Translations under genes and position numbers: made by a program
Assembly: GCA_024372625.1 (NCBI GenBank)
Contig: CP099606.1
Span: 95,106 to 159,105 of the forward strand
From: Comamonadaceae bacterium OTU4NAUVB1
Lineage (GTDB): Bacteria; Pseudomonadota; Gammaproteobacteria; Burkholderiales; Burkholderiaceae_C
Direction: 5' to 3'
Length of the DNA stretch: 64,000 bases
Shown here: piece by piece, positions 18,313 through 26,132 of the stretch
Layout: every line of letters starts with the position of its first letter
How positions within the stretch are numbered: position 1 is the first letter of the stretch
The notes under the pieces: model-generated
The model's database searches: none
The model's input: only the letters and a program-made list of their open reading frames with translations
Told to the model about the DNA's origin: nothing

Positions 18313-18969
18313 TCAGGGTGCCAGGTGCGACAGCACCAGCCCACGCAGGACCGGCAAGCGGCCGGTGAAGAAGTGATCGGCGCCCGGCACCACGACCACG
18401 GGCTGGCCATGAGGCCGCGCCCAGTCCAGCACGGCGGCGAGGGCCACGCGCTCGTCGCGCTCGCCATGCACCACCAGCGCGTCGGCGAGGCCCTGCGGCG
18501 GCGCGAACGCACGCCCGTCGCCAACGGGACCCGAGGGCATGCCGGCGAGGCAGACCCGCCACGCCGGCACGCCCTGGTCCTCCAGCGCGCGGGCCACGCG
18601 GGCCTGCACGAAGGCGCCGAAGGAAAAGCCGACCAGCGCGAGCCGGGCGCCGGGGTGCGCGTCGCGCAGCGCGGCCTGCAAGGCGACGACGTCCCCGGCC
18701 TCCCCGACGCCTCCGTCGTGGACGCCGGCGCTGCGTCCCACGCCCCGGAAGTTCGGGCGCGCCACGGCCCAGCCGACCTCGCTCAGCGCGCGTGCGAGCA
18801 CCTGCGGCACCTTGTGCAGGGCATGCCCACCGAGCAGGGGCTGCGGATGCGCGACGATGGCGATGCCGCCGTGCACCGGGCCGCGCGCGGCGTCGACGAC
18901 CACCTCCATCGGGCCCGCGGGTCCTTCGATCACTTGCACGCCGGAACGCGCGAGGTCGGGCGGCGTCAC
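18313..18969 (-). CDS. alpha/beta hydrolase (KANL3/Tex30-like, dienelactone-hydrolase-type)
   Basis: About 218 residues if started at the GTG at 18969; a start at the ATG at 18909 is possible, and the frame stays open far upstream without resemblance. The fold marks are clear: IAIVAHPQPLLGGHALHKV (oxyanion region), RPNFRGVGRSAGVHDGG, nucleophile elbow GFSFGA, the acid in VVHGERDERV and the catalytic His in VPGADHFF. This is the compact hydrolase group often annotated as alpha/beta superfamily of unknown substrate. It precedes the ABM gene by about 180 bp. A cytoplasmic esterase or lipase-like activity is the most that can be said. Confidence 0.8.
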   Translation of the reverse strand: MTPPDLARSGVQVIEGPAGPMEVVVDAARGPVHGGIAIVAHPQPLLGGHALHKVPQVLARALSEVGWAVARPNFRGVGRSAGVHDGGVGEAGDVVALQAALRDAHPGARLALVGFSFGAFVQARVARALEDQGVPAWRVCLAGMPSGPVGDGRAFAPPQGLADALVVHGERDERVALAAVLDWARPHGQPVVVVPGADHFFTGRLPVLRGLVLSHLAP

Positions 18970-19366
18970 CGGGGTCGCTCCGTCGTCGACGCAGCGCCCG
19001 GGGCCAGGTGCCGCAGGGCGTGCGCGGCACGGTGGGCGAGGGACGACGCCTTGCCGGCGACGCCCAGGCCATCGCGCGTCACGGCACGAGGCCCGGTCTC
19101 GTTCGGCAGCGGCATCGTCATGGGCGACGTGGCTCCATGGTGTTGGGAGCACCGATCGATCCGGCCGTGACGAGTCACATCGCCCCCCCGGCCGCGATCG
19201 CCGCTCCAGGCCGAGCGTCCTACGGCATGACCATGTCGAGGCGCGTGGCACGGGTCCGACGCGCGAGATGCTGCACCGCGTGCGATACCCGCACCGACCG
19301 ACAATCGCCTTCCCATGCGAGAGTGCAGGGCCGGTGGTGGCGGCTGCCGAGGTTTCTGCCAGCCCA
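18970..19366. other. 397-bp region without a supported gene
   Basis: DNA between the hydrolase start and the stop of the small 69-residue gene, both on the minus strand. Open frames exist but show no ribosome site or recognisable domain. It may hold the hydrolase promoter. Confidence 0.35.
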
Positions 19367-19576
19367 TCAGTCGGGTCCCCGCGGCAGGTGATCCCCACAT
19401 ACAAGGTGCAGTCGCCCCATCCGGCGCGCCGCGTGCGCGCTGTCCCGGAAGGTGCCTGCGATCAGGCGCAGGCCGCCCGCCCGGCCACCTGCGCGCAGCC
19501 ATCCGATCGCGGCGTAGTACCGGCCGCCCGGCTCCCGCTCGACGGTCACGACGACGATCTCTGGCTCCGCGGACAT
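19367..19576 (-). CDS. small hypothetical protein (69 aa)
   Basis: The frame is open upstream to 19849, but the ATG at 19576 has a very good ribosome site (AGGAG with 7-nt spacing), so a 69-residue product is likely. It begins MSAEPEIVVVTVEREPGGRY and continues with a glycine- and arginine-rich region ending CGDHLPRGPD. Alternating hydrophobic residues suggest a small beta-rich protein. I do not recognise the family. It is divergent from another small open frame at 19726, with an AT-rich spacer between them. Confidence 0.5.
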   Translation of the reverse strand: MSAEPEIVVVTVEREPGGRYYAAIGWLRAGGRAGGLRLIAGTFRDSAHAARRMGRLHLVCGDHLPRGPD

Positions 19577-19725
19577 GGGTGACTCCTGGCGTTGAATGCT
19601 TTTTAATTCTGCTTGAATCCTGTAGGAAAAAACCTTCATTTCCGACGAAAAATAACGCTTTCGACCCCCACGCGACGATCCGTGGCGAATCCCGGACCGC
19701 CCTTTCTTCCTGAACGAAGCAGCAC

Positions 19726-19935
19726 ATGCTTTCCACCTCCGATGCTCACGCCGGTATCGAGCGCGTCGAGTCCCTGCTCGCGTCGGCCCGCGATGCCATG
19801 AGCGACCTCGCCGCGCAGATGGCGCTTCTGAACCTCCATCTGCTCGCACTGGACCGCGACGCCCCTCAAAGCGACGCCGTCATGTCGCAGGCGCCGCCCG
19901 ATCCGGCCGGACGCGCCGGCGCACGACCGGACTGA
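19726..19935 (+). CDS. small hypothetical helical protein (69 aa)
   Basis: A short frame beginning MLSTSDAHAGIERVESLLAS. Residues 10-45 form an amphipathic helix with heptad-like leucines (LLASARDAMSDLAAQMALLN), and codon third positions are strongly GC-rich as in real genes of this genome. The ribosome site is weak. It is divergent from the small gene at 19576 with an AT-rich promoter-like spacer. It may be real, but no family is recognised. Confidence 0.35.
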   Translation: MLSTSDAHAGIERVESLLASARDAMSDLAAQMALLNLHLLALDRDAPQSDAVMSQAPPDPAGRAGARPD

Positions 19936-20071
19936 CGGCGCCGCGGGCTGCGTGCCCCGGCTCCGGGCGGACCGCGACGGCGAGGCACAGTGCGTCCAGT
20001 CCCCGCCGTCCGACCTGCCCCCGCGTGGATCCGGCGGAGGCCCGGGCATCGCGACAGCCGACCCGGGCTGC

Positions 20072-20314
20072 TCAGGATTCCAGTGCGATCACGCTCAAGG
20101 CGATGATCGAGAACACCACCCAGGCCACGACGTTCAAAGGGTCCGCGGGCAGGACGCGCTGGACCTGCTCGTTCAGTCGATTCGATTCCGTGATCAGGTC
20201 GTCGAGGCGCACCGGATCGCCGAGAAGGGCCTCGGCGTGCGCGTTCCACCGCGCGAGCTCGGCGATGATGTCCTTGAGCTCGGCATCGTCGGGGACGCTG
20301 TCCTTGCTGTCCAT
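20072..20314 (-). CDS. small tail-anchored membrane protein (80 aa), unknown
   Basis: Starts at the ATG at 20314 (MDSKDSVPDDAELKDI), with another ATG nine bases upstream. The first 60 residues are helical and charged (IIAELARWNAHAEALLGDPVR), and the last 20 (VVAWVVFSIIALSVIALES) form a single hydrophobic helix, so it is probably anchored in the inner membrane by its C-terminus. It resembles many small unannotated proteobacterial membrane proteins. No operon partner is evident; the next gene on this strand is about 120 bp upstream. Confidence 0.5.
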   Translation of the reverse strand: MDSKDSVPDDAELKDIIAELARWNAHAEALLGDPVRLDDLITESNRLNEQVQRVLPADPLNVVAWVVFSIIALSVIALES

Positions 20315-20433
20315 GGCGCGCATCGTAGCGAATCGCGGACCGCCTTTGAAGCAGTTCCGGGCGCCGCGCCGGCGGCCGCCGGGCATCGACCGGCGCGAGC
20401 TCCGAGGCCACCCGGCCCGGACGCCGCGTACCT

Positions 20434-21201
20434 TCAGTGACGGTAGGACTCGTCGATCCGGTCGAGCAGGCGCAGGTAGGCGGGCCAGTCGTGCGTCGCG
20501 CCGGCGTCCGGCTCCCTGAACTGGCGCGCCACCTTAGCGGCCAGAGCGTCGTCGCACTCGTTCAGCGCGGTGCCGCCGGCCTGGGCCGCGACCTGGGCCT
20601 GGCAGGCCCGTTCGAGGTAGTACATCAGGTCGAAGGCCTCGCGCACGGTCTCGCCCGCCGTCAGAAGGCCGTGATTGCGCAGGATCATCGCGCGGTGGGG
20701 CCCCAGGTCGTGCACTAGGCGCGGCTGTTCGTCGAGTTCCAGCGCCACGCCTTCGTAGTCGTGGTAGGCGAGCGAGCCGTGGAAGCGCATCGCGTGCTGG
20801 GACAGCATCAGCAGGCCGCGCTTCTGCGCCGACACCCCGATGCCCGCGGCGGTGTGGGTGTGGATCACGCAGGCGAGGTCGTGGTTCGCCCGGTGGATGC
20901 AGCTGTGGATCACGAAGCCGGCCGGGTTGCAGCCGATGCCCGTCGCGTCCTCCAGCACCCGGCCGTCCTGGTCGACGCGAACCAGGCTCGAGGCCGTGAT
21001 CTCGTCGAACATGAGGCCGTAGGGATTGATGAGGAACTCGGCCTCGGTGCCGGGGACCTTGGCCGAGACGTGGGTGTAGATCAGGTCCGTCATGCGGAAA
21101 TGCGCGAGCAGCCGGTAGCAGGCCGCGAGGTTGACGCGCTGCTCCCATTCGACGGCGCCGACCCGGTCGCGGACGTCCGGAAAGACATGGTTGTTCTTCA
21201 T
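20434..21201 (-). CDS. class II aldolase/adducin family protein
   Basis: A 255-residue cytosolic enzyme starting MKNNHVFPDVRDRVGAVEW, preceded by GAGG. The metal site is visible: HTHTAAG (two His of the zinc triad) and RNHGLL, a third-His region typical of the fuculose-1-phosphate aldolase/adducin fold. YTHVSAKVPG and NPYGLMFDEITAS match the substrate loop of this family, whose members cleave or decarboxylate sugar phosphates or hydroxy-acids. It starts only 8 bp after the gamma-glutamyltransferase-like gene, so Bug, GGT-like and aldolase form one operon on the minus strand. The natural substrate is unknown. Confidence 0.88.
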   Translation of the reverse strand: MKNNHVFPDVRDRVGAVEWEQRVNLAACYRLLAHFRMTDLIYTHVSAKVPGTEAEFLINPYGLMFDEITASSLVRVDQDGRVLEDATGIGCNPAGFVIHSCIHRANHDLACVIHTHTAAGIGVSAQKRGLLMLSQHAMRFHGSLAYHDYEGVALELDEQPRLVHDLGPHRAMILRNHGLLTAGETVREAFDLMYYLERACQAQVAAQAGGTALNECDDALAAKVARQFREPDAGATHDWPAYLRLLDRIDESYRH

Positions 21202-21209
21202 GGGATGCC

Positions 21210-22790
21210 TCAGTAGCCGACGGCCTGGCCGTCGCGGCGGGAATCGGAGGCCGCGATGTACCCGTTCTCGGTGTGCTGCACCAGTTGGGCGCCGCCGAAA
21301 TCCAGGCTGTCGCGACCGGCGACCGTGACCTCGTGTCCCCAGTCCGCGAGGGTTCGCGCCACCTCGGGAGGAATGTCGCATTCCAGGCCGACACGGCCGT
21401 CGTCGACGCGGAAGCGCGGGGCATCGCTCATGGCCTGCGGGTTCTGTCCGTGGTCGGCGAGCCGGGTCATCATCTGGACGTGGCCCTGGGCCTGCATCGC
21501 CCCGCCCATGACGCCGAACGCCATGACGGGCGCGCCGTCCCGGGTGATGAAGCCGGGAATGATGGTGTGGAACGGACGTCGCCCGGGCGCCAGTTCGTTG
21601 GGGTGGCCCGCCGCCAGGGAGAAGCTTTCCCCCCGGTTGTGCAGGGCAATGCCGGTGCCCGGCACCACCACGCCCGAACCGAAGCCACGGTAGTTGGACT
21701 GGATGAACGACACCATCATTCCCGAGGCGTCGGCGGCCGCCAGGTAGACGGTGCCGCCGGTGCGGGGCGTTCCCGCCACGGGCGTCGCGGCACGCTCCGG
21801 CGCGATGAGGCGCGCGCGCTCGGCGAGGTAGGCGGGATCGAGCAAGGCCTCCGGCCGCACCCGCATCGAGACCGGATCCGACACGTGCGCGTGCAGGTCG
21901 GCGAACGCGAGCTTCACGGCCTCGATCTGCAGGTGATAGAACCGGGCGCCGTCGAGCGGGCCCAGGTCGACGTGCTGCAGCATGCCCAGCGCGATCTGCG
22001 CGGCGATGCCCTGGCCGCTGGGTGGGATCTCGTGCAGGGTCATGCCGTGGTAGTCCTGCGCCAGCGGCGTGACCCAGTCGGCGCGGTGGGCCGCCAGGTC
22101 CTCCAGCGTCAGGCTGCCGCCGGTGGCGCGGGCGTGCGCGGCCATCGCCTCGGCCAGCGCACCGCGATAGAAGGCCTCGCCACCGGTCTCGGCGATGCGC
22201 TCGAGCGTGGCGGCCTGCTCGGGGAAGCGCCAGGCATCGCCCGTCCGTGGCGTGTGGCCGCCGGGCGCGAAGGCTTCGGCGAAACCGGGCTGGTCCTTGA
22301 GGAGGGGCGCCTGCGAGGCCCACTGCCGCGCGATCTGCGGCGACACGGCGAAGCCGTGGCGCGCGTAGTCGACCGCGGGCTCGAACAGCCGGGCGAAGGG
22401 AAGCTTGCCGAAGCGCTCGGAAAGCGCCTTCCAGCCCGCCACCTGACCCGGCACGGTCACCGAATCCCAACCCGTCGCCGGCATCCGTTCCCGGCCGGCG
22501 AAGCGCTCGCGGGTCCAGCCCGCGGGCGCGCAGCCCGTCGAGTTGAGCCCGTGGAGGGTCGTGCCGTCCCAGACCATGGCGAACATGTCGCCACCGATGC
22601 CGTTCATCACCGGCTCGACCACCGTCAGCGTGATGGCCGCGCCCAGCGCGGCGTCCACCGCGTTGCCGCCGGCCAGCAGCATGCGCAGCCCGGCCTGCGC
22701 GGCCAGCGGCTGGCTGGTGGTGACCACGTTGCGGGCCAGCACGGGGCTGCGCTGCGAGCGATAGGGAAAGTGGTGATGGTATGAACTCAT
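21210..22790 (-). CDS. gamma-glutamyltransferase (Ntn-hydrolase) family protein
   Basis: A 526-residue Ntn-hydrolase of the GGT family. The processing site and nucleophile appear as TGGTVYLAAAD with T347, in the place of the T-T-H-x-S motif of classical GGT; the chain upstream (NVVTTSQPLAAQAGLRMLLAGGNAVDAA) and the small-subunit segments NNYRGFGSG-like SNYRGFGSG, PGRRPFHTIIP and GGAMQAQGHVQ are all present. No signal peptide is seen, unlike periplasmic GGT, so it may act in the cytoplasm. It sits between a Bug protein and a class II aldolase, suggesting that an imported gamma-glutamyl or related amide is hydrolysed here. AAGGA precedes the ATG. Confidence 0.88.
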   Translation of the reverse strand: MSSYHHHFPYRSQRSPVLARNVVTTSQPLAAQAGLRMLLAGGNAVDAALGAAITLTVVEPVMNGIGGDMFAMVWDGTTLHGLNSTGCAPAGWTRERFAGRERMPATGWDSVTVPGQVAGWKALSERFGKLPFARLFEPAVDYARHGFAVSPQIARQWASQAPLLKDQPGFAEAFAPGGHTPRTGDAWRFPEQAATLERIAETGGEAFYRGALAEAMAAHARATGGSLTLEDLAAHRADWVTPLAQDYHGMTLHEIPPSGQGIAAQIALGMLQHVDLGPLDGARFYHLQIEAVKLAFADLHAHVSDPVSMRVRPEALLDPAYLAERARLIAPERAATPVAGTPRTGGTVYLAAADASGMMVSFIQSNYRGFGSGVVVPGTGIALHNRGESFSLAAGHPNELAPGRRPFHTIIPGFITRDGAPVMAFGVMGGAMQAQGHVQMMTRLADHGQNPQAMSDAPRFRVDDGRVGLECDIPPEVARTLADWGHEVTVAGRDSLDFGGAQLVQHTENGYIAASDSRRDGQAVGY

Positions 22791-22814
22791 GGATCCTTCG
22801 GGGGGCTGTGGTGG

Positions 22815-23804
22815 CTACTGCAGACTGATGCCGGCGGTGCGCACCAGTTTTTCGGTCTTGATCGCGTCCAGGCGAACCATGTCGGCGAAGGCGGGGACGC
22901 TCATGGGCGTGACCTCGGCACCGGTGGCCTGCAGCTTCTCGACCAGCTTGGGGTCCTTGAGGCTCTGGGCCAGCACCGTGCGCAAGCGCTCCAGCACGTC
23001 CTTCGGGATGCCCTTGGGGGCGACCATGCTGTACCAGGGATAGAGGTCGTAGCCGGGGTAGCCCTGCTCCGCGATCGTGGGCGTGCCCGGCAGGATCGCG
23101 GAGCGGTGCGCCGACGTCATGCCCAGCGCGTTGAGCTTGCCCGACCGGACGTGCGGCAGGCCCGTGACGATGGTGTCGAAGTACACCGAGACCTGCCCGC
23201 CGAGCAGCGCGGGAATGGCTTCGTTGGCGCCCTTGTAGGGGATGTGCAGCATCTCGATGCCGGTCATCTGCTGGAACAGCTCGGCGGCCAGGTGCGACGT
23301 CGTGCCGGCTCCGAACGAGGCGTAGGTCAACTTGCCCGGATTGGCCTTGGCGTAGGCGACGAGTTCCGGCACGGTCTTCGCCGGCACGGACGGGTTGGCC
23401 AGCAGGACCAGCGGCGTGATGCCGATGAGGCCGACCGATTCGAACGATTTCGGCTCGTAGGGCAGCTTGGCGTAGAGGTACTGGTTGGTGACCAGCGTGC
23501 TGTTGGTGCCGATGAACAGCGTGTAGCCGTCGCCCGGCGAGCGGTAGGCGGCTTCCGCGCCGATCATTCCCCCGGCGCCGGCCCGGTTGTCGATCAGCAC
23601 CGGCTGGCCCAGATCGGCCGCCATCCGTTCGCCCACCGCGCGCGCGATGCTGTCGGTGCCGCCGCCCGGAGGAAACGGAACGATCAGCCGGATCGGCCGC
23701 GCCGGGAAGCCGGCCGCGGATTGCGCCAGGGCGCCACCGCTGGCCGCGAGGGTCAGCAGGACCGTTCCGGTGGACAGGATCTGTTTGAGAAAAGCACGCC
23801 GCAT
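22815..23804 (-). CDS. Bug/TctC-family periplasmic substrate-binding protein
   Basis: A 329-residue binding protein with a Sec signal peptide (MRRAFLKQILSTGTVLLTLA, cleavage near GGALAQ) and the full Bug pattern: FPARPIRLIVPFPPGGGTDSIAR, GQPVLIDNRAGAGG, GDGYTLFIG, HIPYKGANEAIPALLGGQV and GMTSAHRSAILPGTPTIAEQG. AAGGAG with good spacing precedes the ATG at 23804. Such proteins feed TctAB-type carriers with carboxylates or amides; no TctAB is present here, which is common for orphan Bug genes. It is the first gene of the operon with the GGT-like enzyme and aldolase, and an operator-like inverted repeat sits 80 bp upstream. Confidence 0.93.
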   Translation of the reverse strand: MRRAFLKQILSTGTVLLTLAASGGALAQSAAGFPARPIRLIVPFPPGGGTDSIARAVGERMAADLGQPVLIDNRAGAGGMIGAEAAYRSPGDGYTLFIGTNSTLVTNQYLYAKLPYEPKSFESVGLIGITPLVLLANPSVPAKTVPELVAYAKANPGKLTYASFGAGTTSHLAAELFQQMTGIEMLHIPYKGANEAIPALLGGQVSVYFDTIVTGLPHVRSGKLNALGMTSAHRSAILPGTPTIAEQGYPGYDLYPWYSMVAPKGIPKDVLERLRTVLAQSLKDPKLVEKLQATGAEVTPMSVPAFADMVRLDAIKTEKLVRTAGISLQ

Positions 23805-23883
23805 GATTCACTCCTTGGGTTGTCGAGCCACCGCGCACCGGGATTTCCGGCGACGTCAAGGCTTGAAAACGACGAGCAACTTT

Positions 23884-23923
23884 CGTACCAATGAAATTTA
23901 GCACAGTAAATTTCATTTGTACG
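23884..23923. promoter_or_regulatory. operator-like inverted repeat upstream of the Bug-GGT-aldolase operon
   Basis: Two 17-bp arms, CGTACCAATGAAATTTA (23884-23900) and TAAATTTCATTTGTACG (23907-23923), are reverse complements except at one base and are separated by 6 bp. The core half-sites, CCAATGAAAT and ATTTCATTTG, are 12 bp apart, the same spacing as in the repeat at 24718-24749 beside the XRE-cupin gene. It lies about 80 bp upstream of the Bug start, in AT-rich DNA. Confidence 0.8.
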
Positions 23924-24008
23924 AATATCGTGCATGGCGGGCCCCATCCCGGTGAGCACCGGCAGGGGTCGCCCCGTGACGGACCCGGCCCGCGCTTTCC
24001 TAGCTTTC

Positions 24009-24716
24009 CTAATACGAGGGCGGCGTGACCACCCAGAACAGTTCGCAGGGCGTGGTGCCGGGATTGCGGTAGCGGTGCGGCGCGGTGCTGGGGAAACTGA
24101 AGCTGTCGCCTTCCTGCAGCAGGAAGAACTGCGCGTCGACCCAGAGTTCCAGGCTGCCGCGGATCACGACACCGGCCTCGTCGCCGGCATGGTCGTACGC
24201 ATGCCCGCTGTCGGCGCCCGGCGCCATCACCGACCACAGCAGCTCGAGCGGGCCGTCCAGGGTCGGCGACAGCAGGTGGTCGGCGATGCCGGAGGCGAAG
24301 GACAGCTGGCGCCGGTGCGTCTTGCGCACCACGATGCCGCCGTCGGAGGGCGCCACGGCCTCGCCCTGGGGAAAGAACCAGCTGATCTGCACCTCGAGGG
24401 CCTCGGCGATGTGATGCAGGTCGCTCACCGTCGGCGTGCTCAGTCCACGCTCCATCTGGCTCAGGAAGCCGATCGACCGATCGCAGGCGGCGGACAGCTG
24501 CTTCAGCGACAGGCCCTTGGCCTTGCGCAGGCTCTTGACCTCGCGCCCCACCCAGCCCATCGGATCGGCCGGGCGGGACGACGGCCTGGCGTTCTCGGGC
24601 GACGGGCCACTGGCGGGCGGAGCGGAGGTTCTTGTCGTTTTCATGGTGCTGTCTTCTCGATGGAGGGGCATCGTAGCGCCTCGATCCACGGACGCATCGG
24701 CCGTTTTAGTTTTCAT
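24009..24716 (-). CDS. XRE-cupin transcriptional regulator (PuuR-like)
   Basis: A 235-residue repressor-type regulator; a second ATG at 24644 would shorten it by 24 residues, and the disordered first 50 residues fit either. The N-terminal HTH reads LRKAKGLSLKQLSAACDRSIGFLSQMERGLSTPTVSDLHHIAEAL. The C-terminal cupin beta-barrel reads GHAYDHAGDEAGVVIRGSLELWVDAQ, with GDSFSFPSTAPHRYRNPG, and is the expected effector pocket. It lies between the Bug-GGT-aldolase operon and the divergent gabT-ghrA pair, and operator-like repeats lie before both, so it probably controls both sides and itself. Confidence 0.88.
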   Translation of the reverse strand: MKTKTADASVDRGATMPLHREDSTMKTTRTSAPPASGPSPENARPSSRPADPMGWVGREVKSLRKAKGLSLKQLSAACDRSIGFLSQMERGLSTPTVSDLHHIAEALEVQISWFFPQGEAVAPSDGGIVVRKTHRRQLSFASGIADHLLSPTLDGPLELLWSVMAPGADSGHAYDHAGDEAGVVIRGSLELWVDAQFFLLQEGDSFSFPSTAPHRYRNPGTTPCELFWVVTPPSY

Positions 24717-24749
24717 TCAAATGAAATTCATGTTGATTTATTTCATTTG
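24711..24749. promoter_or_regulatory. operator-like repeats between the XRE-cupin gene and gabT
   Basis: A perfect palindrome TTTCATT-CA-AATGAAA at 24711-24726 covers the first ATG of the regulator. It shares its right arm with a second inverted pair, CAAATGAAAT (24718-24727) and ATTTCATTTG (24740-24749), separated by 12 bp. The same half-sites at the same spacing occur at 23888-23919. This divergent promoter region should be bound by the regulator. Confidence 0.78.
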
Positions 24750-24804
24750 CCGAATAAGATGACACCCTGCCCTCTTCCCTGCCAACCTTCCACCGAGACC
24801 GTCG

Positions 24805-26088
24805 ATGCTTCAAGCCGTCAATCCGAACGCCCTCCTCGAATCCCGCCGTCAGGCGGCGTGTCCCCGCGGCGTGGGCGTGCAGACCCAGGTCTATACCGCC
24901 CGCGCGCTGAACGCCGAGCTCTGGGACGTGGAAGGTCGGCGCTTCATCGATTTCGGCAGCGGCATCGCGGTCCTGGCCACCGGTCACCGCCATCCGCGCA
25001 TCGTGGCCGCCGTGCGCGCGCAGCTCGACGCCTTCCATCACACCTGCTTCCAGGTCACGCCCTACGAAAGCTACGTCGCGCTGTGCGAACGGCTCAACGA
25101 GATCACGCCGGGCGACTTCGCGAAGAAGACCGCGCTCTTCACGACCGGGGCCGAAGCGGTCGAGAACGCCATCAAGGTCGCCAAGGCCGCGACCGGGCGC
25201 GGCGCGGTCATCGCCTTCTCGGGCGCCTTCCACGGCAGGACGCTGCTGGGCATGGCGCTGACCGGCAAGGTCCACCCCTACAAGGCGGGGTTCGGCGCGA
25301 TGCCGGCCGATGTCTGGCACGTGCCCTTTCCCGCGGAGGCCCTGGGCGTGAGCGTCGAGGACAACCTGGTCGCGATCGAGCGGCTGTTCAAGGCCGACGT
25401 CGATCCCAAACGCGTGGCGGCGATCGTCATCGAACCGGTGCAGGGCGAGGGCGGCTTCTACATCGCGCCGCCCGAACTCCTGCGGCGCCTGCGCGCGCTG
25501 TGCGACCTGCACGGCATCCTGCTGGTGGTCGACGAGGTCCAGACCGGCTTCGGGCGCACTGGCTGCCTGTTCGCCCTGGAGCATTCCGGCGTCGAGGCCG
25601 ACCTGCTGACGATGGCCAAGAGCCTGGCCGGCGGGTTCCCGCTCTCGGCCCTGACCGGCCGCGCCGAACTGATGGACGCCGCCGCGCCGGGAGGCCTCGG
25701 TGGCACCTACGCCGGCAACCCGCTCGCCGTGGCGGCGGCGCTCACGGTGCTGGACATCGTCGAGGACGAGTCGCTGACGCAGCGCGCCCGGGTCCTCGGC
25801 GCGCGCCTGACCGATCACCTGACGGCGCTCGCCGCGCGGCTGCCGCAGATCGCCGAGGTGCGCGCGCTCGGCGCGATGGTGTCGGTCGAGTTCAAGGACC
25901 CGGCGACCGGCGTTCCCTTGCCGGAGGTCGCCCGGCGCGTCCAGGACGTGGCCCTCGGCAAGGGCCTGCTGCTGCTGAGCTGCGGCGTGCACGGCAACGT
26001 GCTGCGCTTCCTGTTTCCCCTGACCATCGAGGACGCGATCTTCGAGGAGGGCCTGGGGTTGCTGGCCGCGTCGTTGCTGGCGTCCTGA
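24805..26088 (+). CDS. gabT: 4-aminobutyrate aminotransferase-like class III PLP enzyme
   Basis: A 427-residue class III aminotransferase. PLP marks: TTGAEAVENAIKVAKAATGR (phosphate loop, about 113-132), FSGAFHGRT, IVIEPVQGEGGFYIAP, VVDEVQTGFGRTG with D243, and K272 in TMAKSLAGGFPLSA as the Schiff-base lysine. NPLAVAAALTVLDIVEDE and the C-terminal GNVLRFLFPLTIED are GabT-like. It would transfer the amino group of 4-aminobutyrate or a similar omega-amine to 2-oxoglutarate. It is divergent from the XRE-cupin regulator and followed by ghrA 44 bp downstream. The exact amine is not certain, so the symbol is family-level. Confidence 0.88.
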   Translation: MLQAVNPNALLESRRQAACPRGVGVQTQVYTARALNAELWDVEGRRFIDFGSGIAVLATGHRHPRIVAAVRAQLDAFHHTCFQVTPYESYVALCERLNEITPGDFAKKTALFTTGAEAVENAIKVAKAATGRGAVIAFSGAFHGRTLLGMALTGKVHPYKAGFGAMPADVWHVPFPAEALGVSVEDNLVAIERLFKADVDPKRVAAIVIEPVQGEGGFYIAPPELLRRLRALCDLHGILLVVDEVQTGFGRTGCLFALEHSGVEADLLTMAKSLAGGFPLSALTGRAELMDAAAPGGLGGTYAGNPLAVAAALTVLDIVEDESLTQRARVLGARLTDHLTALAARLPQIAEVRALGAMVSVEFKDPATGVPLPEVARRVQDVALGKGLLLLSCGVHGNVLRFLFPLTIEDAIFEEGLGLLAASLLAS

Positions 26089-26132
26089 ACCCGACAGCGC
26101 CCGGCGCCATCGCCCTGACCACCGGACCCTCC

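Noticed and set aside
20434..24237. A single 1267-residue minus-strand frame spanning three genes
   Set aside because: Only its last 255 residues (the class II aldolase) are real; the rest reads the GGT-like and Bug genes out of frame.
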